DNA from: Gammaproteobacteria bacterium
GTDB taxonomy: Bacteria > Pseudomonadota > Gammaproteobacteria > HTCC5015
Reading direction: 5' to 3'
DNA length: 5,302 bases
Assembly: GCA_020630145.1 (NCBI GenBank)
Contig: JAHDBX010000153.1
Coordinates: forward strand, 1-5,302
This document shows positions 1-5,302 of this stretch, piece by piece. The translations under genes were made by a program, and so were the position numbers. The notes beneath the pieces are model-generated. The model saw nothing but the letters and a program-made list of their open reading frames with translations, searched no databases and was not told the DNA's origin. How positions within the stretch are numbered: the stretch's first letter is position 1; each line of letters starts with the position of its first letter.

Positions 1-325
1 GATTCCAGTCCATAAAGTCGGGAATACCCGGCGTAGATTGAATTTTAGTGTTTTCTGGTGACGATGCTTCTAGCTTTAAATACATAGCCATGCCATAACC
101 ACCTAAGCCAAAAAATACGCCCTGACCTAAACTTAATATACCGCCGTAACCCCATAACAGAACTAAACTGACCGCAGCAAAGGCATACGTTAAGTATTTG
201 CCTACTAAGTTTAAACGGAATGCATCTAAAAACATCGGAAATACAATCAATATTAAAACCGCTAAAATAATAAATCCGGTTAAGCCACTTTTGCCGCCCA
301 TTAATTTTTCATATGTAAATTGCAT
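1..325 (-). CDS. urtC: Urea ABC transporter permease UrtC (5' part, truncated by window edge)
   Basis: UrtC is the second inner-membrane permease of the urea ABC transporter UrtABCDE and pairs with UrtB to form the channel. The first 108 codons are visible and the gene continues past the left edge. The translation starts MQFTYEKLMGGKSG. A hydrophobic helix follows at about residues 16-33. Next come the UrtC-type stretch RLNLVGKYLTYAF and the signature WGYGGILSLGQGVFFGLGGY, then AMYLKLEA. The last part seen (STPGIPDFMDW) fits the family's first periplasmic loop. The ATG at 325 is preceded by GGAG at 332-335, six bases away. It lies 30 bases downstream of the urtB stop, so the two are almost certainly cotranscribed. 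Identity rests on the signature and the gene order; urtC rather than livM is favoured because urtA and urtB are clear. Confidence 0.93.
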   Translation of the reverse strand, partial: MQFTYEKLMGGKSGLTGFIILAVLILIVFPMFLDAFRLNLVGKYLTYAFAAVSLVLLWGYGGILSLGQGVFFGLGGYGMAMYLKLEASSPENTKIQSTPGIPDFMDWN

Positions 326-355
326 AGTTATCTCCAAAAAGTGTAAATGCGAACA

Positions 356-1279
356 TTAGCGACGCACCTTGCTAGCAAACAAACCTTCCGGCTTAAACAT
401 CAAGATTAAAACCAAGGCAAACAAGGTATAAACTTTTGCCATTGAGCCACTTATAAAGAACTCTAATATAGACTGTGCTTGCGCAATTGAGAAAGCAGAA
501 ACGATGGTACCCATAAGACTTGCTGCACCACCAAACACAACAACCATAAAGGTATCTACTATATATAAGGTGCCAGTTGTAGGCCCCGTAGAAGCAATGG
601 TGGTAAATGCCGCACCGGCTATACCCGCTATACCGCAACCTAAGGCAAAGGTGTAACGATCAACTTTTTTAGTATTAATACCAACCGCGCCACTCATAAT
701 TCGGTTTTGTGTGGTTGCTCTAACACGCAAACCCCAGCTTGATTTATATAAAAGATAAAAAACGCCCAGTGTTACCACTGCCGTTAAAGCCAAAACGAAC
801 ATACCATTCAGTGGTATATCAATGGTTTCGGTTGGCTGATAAGAACCTAGCAACCATTCAGGTAAAGTTGGACTGACTTCGCGTGCCCCAAATAAAGAGC
901 GAAATGATTGCTGCATAATTAAACTTAAACCCCAGGTTGCCAGTAAGGTATCCAGAGGTCTTTTGTACAAATGTCGAATCAAGGCAAACTCGGCTAGATA
1001 ACCCAATATACCAGCGACAATAAAGGCCATAACGATGGCAAAAATAAAGTAATAAGGCATAAAAGCTGGGATATATTGTTCAGTTAAGCTGGCAAGCAAG
1101 TAAGTTGTATAGGCACCAACAGCCATAAACTCACCATGCGCCATATTAATAACTCCCATCTGTCCAAAAATAATGGCTAGCCCTAATGCCATTAACAACA
1201 GTACGCTAAACAAACTTATGCCCGCAAAACCTTGCATAGCGAATATAGAACCCAGTTCACTGTATGTGTAATCGCCCAT
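356..1279 (-). CDS. urtB: Urea ABC transporter permease UrtB
   Basis: UrtB is an inner-membrane permease of the high-affinity urea ABC importer, in the branched-chain amino acid (LivH-like) permease family. The protein has 307 residues. Hydrophobic segments lie near residues 18-38, 50-66, 76-100, 110-128, 157-178, 208-230, 238-275 and 282-296. The family signature GQMGVINMAHGEFMAVGAY is at 39-57. A cytoplasmic coupling-type loop, WGLRVRATTQNRIMSGAVGIN, is at about 182-202, and GGAASLMGT near 250 is also typical. It ends in the expected FKPEGLF motif. This is the short form, without the long N-terminal extension found in some proteobacterial UrtB proteins. The ATG is preceded by GGAG at 1288-1291, eight bases away. 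The gene sits between urtA and urtC in the canonical order. It is intact, with no frameshift seen. Confidence 0.95.
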   Translation of the reverse strand: MGDYTYSELGSIFAMQGFAGISLFSVLLLMALGLAIIFGQMGVINMAHGEFMAVGAYTTYLLASLTEQYIPAFMPYYFIFAIVMAFIVAGILGYLAEFALIRHLYKRPLDTLLATWGLSLIMQQSFRSLFGAREVSPTLPEWLLGSYQPTETIDIPLNGMFVLALTAVVTLGVFYLLYKSSWGLRVRATTQNRIMSGAVGINTKKVDRYTFALGCGIAGIAGAAFTTIASTGPTTGTLYIVDTFMVVVFGGAASLMGTIVSAFSIAQAQSILEFFISGSMAKVYTLFALVLILMFKPEGLFASKVRR

Positions 1280-1336
1280 TTTCTAATCTCCGCAATTTAA
1301 TGAAATTGTGCTTAATGTATATATGTAGAATAAATA

Positions 1337-1365
1337 GTGAGTGAACATCCTTGTTCATCATTCAC
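1337..1365 (-). promoter_or_regulatory. Imperfect hairpin between urtA and urtB
   Basis: In the 100-base gap after the urtA stop, TGAAC (1342-1346) pairs with GTTCA (1353-1357) around a six-base loop. The outer pairing GTGA (1337-1340) with TCAC (1362-1365) is separated from it by one mismatched pair and a three-base bulge. No run of T follows on the minus strand, so it is a poor intrinsic terminator. Such hairpins after binding-protein genes often stabilise the upstream message or partly block read-through, giving more binding protein than permease. That role is inferred here. Confidence 0.35.
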
Positions 1366-1379
1366 CACCCGTTATTTAA

Positions 1380-2639
1380 TTATTGATAACCTTTAGGGAA
1401 TGGGTCAGGCTCAATCAAGTCAGATTCATAAACCACGGTTGCTTGACCATCTTTATTCCACCGACCGACTCGCGCCACACTCCATAAGTGGTGGTTAGGG
1501 TGAAGCTTCACATAACCTTCTGGTGCAGTTGTAAGCTCAATGTCACCTTCTTCTGATGCTGCCACCACTTTATCGACATCAAACGAGCCAGCTTTTTCTA
1601 CAGCAGCCTTCCATAACCATGGACCTAAGTATGCTGCTTGTGTCACATCACCAATCACACTGTCTTCACCCCACATTTTTTTGAACTCTGCAACAAAAGC
1701 TTTGTTATTAGGGTTGTCTTGGCTTTGGAAGTATTTCATGATGGAATAAAAACCTTCCAGGTTTTCACCACCAATGCCGAGCACTTCATCTTCAGTCACC
1801 GAGATAGTAAGCAATGTTTGCTTCTTCGCTGTAATACCGGCCGCTTTTAATTGCTTAAACCACGCGACGTTACTTCCACCCACAACAGCGGCATAAATCA
1901 CATCTGGTTTTTTAAGACGTATCTTATTAATCACTGAACCAAACTGGGTATTACCAAGTGGCTTGTACTCTTCACCTACTACTTTGCCACCTAATACATT
2001 TTCAATATGCTTACGTGCTATTTTCATAGATGTTCTAGGCCAAATATAGTCAGAACCTATTAAGTAAAAAGTCTTGGCTTTCTTTTCTTTCGCAACCCAG
2101 TTAAGGCCATCAAGAATTTGCTGTGTTGCTTCTTGACCTGTATAAATTACATTTTTTGATTGTTCTAAACCTTCATAAAATGTTGGGTAATATAAGAGAC
2201 CATTTTCTTTTTCAAACACAGGTAGCACTGCTTTTCGAGATGCTGATGTCCATGCACCAAATACTGCTGCCACTTTATCTTTAACTAATAGTTTTCTAGA
2301 CTTCTCTGCAAAAGTTGGCCAATCACTTGCACCATCTTCTTGAATGATTTTGATTTGTCTGCCTAAAATACCACCCATATCATTGATTTGTTTAATCGCT
2401 AATTTTTCTGCTTCTTGCGCGCCCGTTTCACTAATTGCCATAGTGCCAGTAAGCGAATGCAGAATACCAACGGTGACCTCACTATCAGTAACCGCTAATC
2501 CAGTTGTATTTGCTTGCGCAACAGCAATAGAACCATAACTACTTAAAGCTATTAAGCTAGCACTCACTATTGCGAGCTTACTTAACTTTTTTCGGTGGGA
2601 TGAAATTGAAGGAAGAACCTTCTGTAATGTCTTGTTCAT
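1380..2639 (-). CDS. urtA: Urea ABC transporter substrate-binding protein UrtA
   Basis: UrtA captures urea (or short-chain amides in related proteins) in the periplasm and delivers it to the UrtBC permease. The protein has 419 residues. The N-terminus carries a positively charged region (RKK at 16-18), a hydrophobic core at about 22-36 and a likely signal-peptidase I site after AVA (residue 41) or AQA (43). The periplasmic-binding fold starts with VTVGILHSLTGTMAISET at 55-72. UrtA-typical motifs follow: WTSASRKAVLPVFE (130-143), LLYYPTFYEGLEQS (148-161), YTGQEATQQ (166-174) and YLIGSDYIWPRTS (192-204). The ending DLIEPDPFPKGYQ is close to diagnostic for UrtA rather than LivJ or FmdD. The ATG is supported by GAGG at 2647-2650, seven bases upstream. 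It is first in the operon, so it is probably the most highly expressed gene. Expression is likely to respond to nitrogen, but no classical NtrC or sigma54 site was found. Confidence 0.96.
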   Translation of the reverse strand: MNKTLQKVLPSISSHRKKLSKLAIVSASLIALSSYGSIAVAQANTTGLAVTDSEVTVGILHSLTGTMAISETGAQEAEKLAIKQINDMGGILGRQIKIIQEDGASDWPTFAEKSRKLLVKDKVAAVFGAWTSASRKAVLPVFEKENGLLYYPTFYEGLEQSKNVIYTGQEATQQILDGLNWVAKEKKAKTFYLIGSDYIWPRTSMKIARKHIENVLGGKVVGEEYKPLGNTQFGSVINKIRLKKPDVIYAAVVGGSNVAWFKQLKAAGITAKKQTLLTISVTEDEVLGIGGENLEGFYSIMKYFQSQDNPNNKAFVAEFKKMWGEDSVIGDVTQAAYLGPWLWKAAVEKAGSFDVDKVVAASEEGDIELTTAPEGYVKLHPNHHLWSVARVGRWNKDGQATVVYESDLIEPDPFPKGYQ

Positions 2640-2645
2640 AATAAA

Positions 2646-2699
2646 GCCTCGTTTTGAGTTACACCTAACTTAGTCAGGCTGTGTTTTATTCAACGAGGC
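2646..2699 (-). promoter_or_regulatory. Inverted repeat enclosing the urtA leader and its Shine-Dalgarno
   Basis: Eight bases, GCCTCGTT (2646-2653), are the exact reverse complement of AACGAGGC (2692-2699), with 38 bases between. On the minus strand the promoter-proximal arm reads GCCTCGTT and the distal arm AACGAGGC. The distal arm contains the GAGG ribosome-binding site of urtA. Inside lies a second hairpin: 2664-2670 pairs with 2672-2678, with one G-U pair in RNA, and ACA (2661-2663) pairs with TGT (2680-2682) around a bulge. If both arms are transcribed, the fold could hide the ribosome-binding site. If transcription starts near 2694, only the inner hairpin is in the RNA and the outer repeat would act as DNA, if at all. 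Confidence 0.4.
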
Positions 2700-2700
2700 C

Positions 2701-2727
2701 ATTATGTTCGATTAACACAAATGACAA
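2701..2727 (-). promoter_or_regulatory. Candidate sigma70-type promoter of the urt operon
   Basis: On the minus strand, TTGTCA (2727-2722) matches the -35 consensus at five of six bases and CATAAT (2706-2701) matches the -10 at five of six. The spacer is only 15 bases, shorter than the usual 17. Transcription would start near 2694, leaving a leader of about 55 bases before urtA. The short spacer, with a palindrome directly upstream, would suit a promoter that needs an activator. This is inference from hexamer matches only. Confidence 0.35.
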
Positions 2728-2738
2728 AATGAGCGTAA

Positions 2739-2757
2739 GTAGTTATACAACTACGCT
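2739..2757. promoter_or_regulatory. Palindromic candidate operator upstream of urtA (site 1)
   Basis: The 16 bases GTAGTTATACAACTAC (2739-2754) are a palindrome with seven of eight pairs matched, giving GTAGTT/AACTAC arms. The site continues as CAACTACGCT to 2757. Its centre lies about 52 bases upstream of the transcription start predicted from the candidate urtA promoter, immediately beyond the -35 hexamer. This is a typical place for an activator such as a two-component response regulator. The same half-elements recur at 3091-3113. The regulator that would bind is unknown. Confidence 0.5.
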
Positions 2758-3090
2758 TTATGACGTATATCTACAAATACTATTGCCTTTCAAGCTTACA
2801 CAAATATATAAGCTCAAGATTTAGCGCTATATACGTAATATGACGCATGCCAGAAATTTTCATTAAATGCTAAGGTATTCATATAAGAAATAGGTGACTT
2901 AATAAAGTGTACAAATAAGGCCCACAACCTCACATAAGATAACGCACTATTTATAAGCGAATTTGGCTCAAGCTCTATGTCATAGCGCACCATCTTCGAT
3001 CTTGAAAATTGAGAAATTAATATTAAGTGCATCGAAGTCGAGTATTAATCACCTGCTTACTTATATAGTAGACAAGGTATGCTAATTGCA

Positions 3091-3113
3091 TAGTTATAGG
3101 AGTCAACTACGCT
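3091..3113. promoter_or_regulatory. Second copy of the urtA-site half-elements, upstream of the sensor kinase (site 2)
   Basis: TAGTTATA (3091-3098) and CAACTACGCT (3104-3113) are both identical to the two adjacent halves of site 1 (2740-2747 and 2748-2757) and occur in the same order. Here they are separated by the five bases GGAGT. TAGTT and AACTA still form an inverted repeat, with nine bases between them instead of about four. The copy ends 53 bases before the kinase ATG. Eighteen shared bases in order within one intergenic region are unlikely by chance and suggest a shared regulator. The half-turn spacing change may alter or abolish binding. Confidence 0.45.
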
Positions 3114-3166
3114 AGCATGTAATTTATTTCATTAATCCGGGCTAGACTCTATAGCAAAACAACACC

Positions 3167-5302
3167 ATGAATGCAAAACAACAAATCTTTAGAGTCAGGC
3201 GAAAGTATAATCAGTGGGTTAATAATCAAACTCTCGAAGATTATGCTTTACGTTTCACTGCCAAGCGTGCTCGAAAATGGTCGCTAGCACGTGTTGCAAA
3301 TACTGCCTTAGGCGCCATTTCCTTTTTAGCGCTCGAGGCTATTGGCGGAGCAATAACCATAAGTTACGGCTTCAATAATGCTTCCGCGGCTATTTTAACC
3401 GTAAGCCTTATTATTTTATTAGCTGGCATACCCATCTGTTACTACGCAGCAAAGTACGGGGTAGATATAGATCTACTAACTAGAGGTGCTGGCTTTGGTT
3501 ACATTGGCTCTACTGCCACATCACTAATTTATGCTTCATTTACGTTTATATTTTTCGCACTTGAAGCCGCCATTATGGCAATGGCATTAAAACTAATGTT
3601 TTCTATTCCTTTAAGCCTTGGTTATGTAATCTGTTCTATTATCGTTATACCTTTAGTTACACATGGCATCACGCTAATTAGTCGTTTTCAATTATGGACA
3701 CAGCCGTTGTGGATCATTCTTCAGATCATGCCGTTTATTTATCTTTTATTGAACGATACAAGCTCTATAGCTGAATGGCAAAACTTTGCTGGCCTAGAAA
3801 ACGACAATAAAGGTACCGTAAGCTTAATCTACTTTGGTACCGCTACTGCTGTTTTGTTTTCTTTAGTCGCTCAAATAGGAGAGCAAGTAGACTTCTTACG
3901 ATTCTTGCCCGAAAAAAAGCCGCACAATTATTTTAGATGGTGGGTCGCATTACTTTCTGCTGGCCCGGGTTGGATTCTTATTGGCATGGCAAAATTATTT
4001 GCTGGCTCGTTACTCGCATACATTACTTTAAGTAAAGGCATACCGGCAAGTGATGCTGCCGACCCTACAACTATGTATACCATTGCTTTCGAAAACTTAA
4101 CGAATAACCCTCAAACCGCTCTATTGGTAAGCGGCATTTTCGTCATTCTTTCTCAAATGAAAATAAATGTTACCAACGCTTATGCGGGATCTATTGCCTG
4201 GTCTAATTTTTTCTCACGTTTAACGCACAGCCACCCGGGGCGCGTTGTATGGCTGGTATTCAATGTGGTTATCGCGTTAATGTTGATGGAAATAGGTGTT
4301 TACCAAACCTTTGAACAAACATTAGGTGCCTACGCTATTATTGCTGTTAGCTGGGTAAGCTGTTTAGTAGCAGACTTAGTGATTAATAAGCCCTTAAAGC
4401 TCAGTCCTAAACACATTGAATTTCGCCGTGCTTATTTACACGACATCAACCCAGTTGGCATTGGGTCAATGGTCATTTCATCTATAGCCGGGATGCTTTG
4501 TTATGCAGGCATATTTGGCCCAGAAGCAAAAGCGCTTGCTCATTTCATCACTATTCTCTTTGCTTTTATAGCATGTCCAACAATAGCGATACTGACTAAA
4601 GGGAAGTATTACCTCGCAAGAGAACAAGATCGTTTTTCTGAAACAGAAATTGAATGCTGTATTTGCCAAAATATTTATGAAAAAGAAGACATGGCGTATT
4701 GCCCTGCCTATAAAGGCCCTATCTGTTCACTGTGCTGCTCACTCGATGCGCGTTGCCATGATATGTGCAAACAAACCAAAAAAGTGCCTGAGCAAATTTT
4801 ACATTTTATGTCTAACCACCTACATCCCAAAGTGGCATCTTCAATTGACAGCAAACTGATTCGATTTGGCTTACTGGTTATTTCGGTATCTACCATACTT
4901 GCTTCTTTACTATTAGTCTCTTACTTAAATGCTAAAACCAACAACCCTGACATAGACCTATTAATGTATGGACTTCTATGGAAGGTCTTTGCAATATTAT
5001 TAATTTTAACCGGTATTACTGCTTGGTTATTTGTATTGGCTCATGAAAGTCGTCTTGTTGCTCAAGAGGAATCTAAAAATCAAAACACCTTGTTAACAAA
5101 AGAGATTTATGCGCATAGAAAAACGGATGAGCAACTTCAAAAAGCAAAAGAAGTTGCCGAATCGGCCAACAACGCTAAAAGTCGATACTTGACGGGTATT
5201 AGCCACGAACTACGTACACCACTCAATTCCATTTTAGGTTATGCCCAATTGTTAGAAGTTGACAATGATATTCCGCTAGCATTACGCGGAAAAATTTCTG
5301 TT
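3167..5302 (+). CDS. NCS1-transporter-like membrane sensor histidine kinase (3' end beyond window)
   Basis: The frame is open for 712 codons to the right edge. An N-terminal motif DYALRFTAKRARKWS (25-39) precedes about twelve hydrophobic helices (roughly 43-68, 74-95, 113-140, 148-168, 178-196, 217-236, 257-287, 315-332, 359-377, 384-406, 430-450 and 455-477). These contain NCS1-family-like stretches: NVTNAYAGSIAWSNFFSR (334-351) and FRRAYLHDINPVGIGSM (419-435). A cysteine-rich segment (497-534) follows, then two more helices (564-587 and 601-625), a coiled coil (about 627-675) and the HisKA H-box SHELRTPLNSILGYAQLL, with His680 as the expected phospho-acceptor. ATPase and probably receiver domains should lie downstream. 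An in-frame stop at 3152 makes the ATG at 3167 the only reasonable start, although no Shine-Dalgarno precedes it. The transporter-plus-kinase design parallels CbrA, which uses an SLC5 domain. The position opposite urtA suggests sensing of urea or another nitrogen source. The ligand, and whether the protein transports, are unknown. Confidence 0.9.
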   Translation, partial: MNAKQQIFRVRRKYNQWVNNQTLEDYALRFTAKRARKWSLARVANTALGAISFLALEAIGGAITISYGFNNASAAILTVSLIILLAGIPICYYAAKYGVDIDLLTRGAGFGYIGSTATSLIYASFTFIFFALEAAIMAMALKLMFSIPLSLGYVICSIIVIPLVTHGITLISRFQLWTQPLWIILQIMPFIYLLLNDTSSIAEWQNFAGLENDNKGTVSLIYFGTATAVLFSLVAQIGEQVDFLRFLPEKKPHNYFRWWVALLSAGPGWILIGMAKLFAGSLLAYITLSKGIPASDAADPTTMYTIAFENLTNNPQTALLVSGIFVILSQMKINVTNAYAGSIAWSNFFSRLTHSHPGRVVWLVFNVVIALMLMEIGVYQTFEQTLGAYAIIAVSWVSCLVADLVINKPLKLSPKHIEFRRAYLHDINPVGIGSMVISSIAGMLCYAGIFGPEAKALAHFITILFAFIACPTIAILTKGKYYLAREQDRFSETEIECCICQNIYEKEDMAYCPAYKGPICSLCCSLDARCHDMCKQTKKVPEQILHFMSNHLHPKVASSIDSKLIRFGLLVISVSTILASLLLVSYLNAKTNNPDIDLLMYGLLWKVFAILLILTGITAWLFVLAHESRLVAQEESKNQNTLLTKEIYAHRKTDEQLQKAKEVAESANNAKSRYLTGISHELRTPLNSILGYAQLLEVDNDIPLALRGKISV
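4655..4768 (+). other. Cysteine-rich, metal-binding-like segment within the sensor kinase
   Basis: Residues 497-534 of the kinase contain nine cysteines, at 497, 498, 500, 512, 520, 523, 524, 530 and 534. They are arranged as CCIC, then YCP, then ICSLCCSLDARCHDMC. His531 is a further possible ligand. The segment follows the last transporter helix directly and precedes the extra helix pair, so by helix counting it is probably cytoplasmic. The spacing resembles treble-clef or zinc-ribbon knuckles, but it could instead hold an iron-sulfur cluster or act as a redox switch. I believe similar ICSLCC stretches occur in other transporter-linked kinases. That is memory, not a search result. Confidence 0.6.

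Larger units (their letters stand above)
2640..3166. other. Divergent intergenic control region between urtA and the sensor kinase
   Basis: This 527-base AT-rich stretch separates the start codons of two divergent genes. The left end (2640-2760) holds the urtA leader, a candidate promoter and a palindrome. The right end holds a second copy of the palindrome's half-elements at 3091-3113. The middle (about 2760-3085) carries only short inverted repeats. These include AAGCTTA (2792-2798) facing TAAGCT (2809-2814), the palindrome TAGCGCTA (2822-2829), ACGTATAT (2763-2770) facing ATATACGT (2829-2836), and ATTAATA (3016-3022) facing TATTAAT (3043-3049). No tRNA, mobile element or convincing gene was seen. 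No clear sigma70 promoter could be picked for the kinase. The best -10-like hexamer before it is TATAGC at 3150-3155, without a good -35. Confidence 0.8.

Noticed and set aside
393..638. Minus-strand frame of 81 codons.
   Set aside because: It lies wholly inside urtB in another frame and has low-complexity, Tyr/Cys-rich composition.
1540..1850. Two overlapping plus-strand frames of about 70 codons.
   Set aside because: Antisense shadows of urtA, which is a clear full-length gene.
2814..3032. Minus-strand reading frame of 72 codons in the intergenic region (MHLILISQFSRSK..., with an internal Met before VRYDIELEP).
   Set aside because: No Shine-Dalgarno before either Met, no recognisable family, and it lies in AT-rich control DNA. 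It would be worth reviving only if conserved in relatives.
2763..3049. Several 6- to 8-base inverted repeats in the middle of the intergenic region.
   Set aside because: At this AT content such short matches are expected by chance. They are listed in the intergenic entry but not claimed as sites.
2640..3166. Sigma54 (-24/-12) promoter or NtrC site, as might be expected for a nitrogen-controlled operon.
   Set aside because: No GG-N10-GC pair in a good context on either strand, and only a lone half-site-like GCACCAT at 2987-2993 without its partner.
4478..4896. Short frames on both strands, including a cysteine-containing one.
   Set aside because: They overlap the sensor kinase, whose frame is open and rich in family motifs throughout.

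Overview
The window looks like a chromosomal piece of an AT-rich, probably marine gammaproteobacterium. An Alteromonadales-like host is my guess, from base composition, codon use and the style of the proteins; no marker gene proves it. Two transcription units diverge from a 527-base intergenic region.

The left half (1-2639) is on the minus strand. It is the first part of a urea ABC-transporter operon in the order urtA (periplasmic urea-binding protein, 1380-2639), urtB (membrane permease, 356-1279) and urtC (second permease, start at 325, running off the left edge). urtB and urtC have clear Shine-Dalgarno sequences and short leaders. The 100-base urtA-urtB gap holds an imperfect hairpin that may set the ratio of binding protein to permease. 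The ATPase genes urtD and urtE, and often urease genes, would be expected beyond the left edge.

The right half (3167-5302) is on the plus strand and is one open reading frame of at least 712 codons that runs off the right edge. It encodes a transporter-kinase fusion. A complete 12-helix NCS1-type (nucleobase/cation symporter-1) domain is followed by a compact segment with nine cysteines, two more membrane helices, a coiled coil and a histidine-kinase H-box with the phospho-acceptor His at residue 680. The rest of HisKA and the ATPase domain must lie beyond the window, and receiver domains may too.

The intergenic region (2640-3166) holds the control signals. A plausible sigma70-type promoter for urtA lies at 2701-2727, with a near-perfect 16-base palindrome just upstream of it. 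The two halves of that site (TAGTTATA and CAACTACGCT) recur at 3091-3113, about 54 bases before the kinase start, split by five extra bases. The urtA Shine-Dalgarno lies in one arm of a perfect 8-base inverted repeat. My working model, which is inference, is that the fusion protein senses urea or a related nitrogen compound at the membrane and controls the urt operon through a response regulator, with both units sharing a regulatory site.
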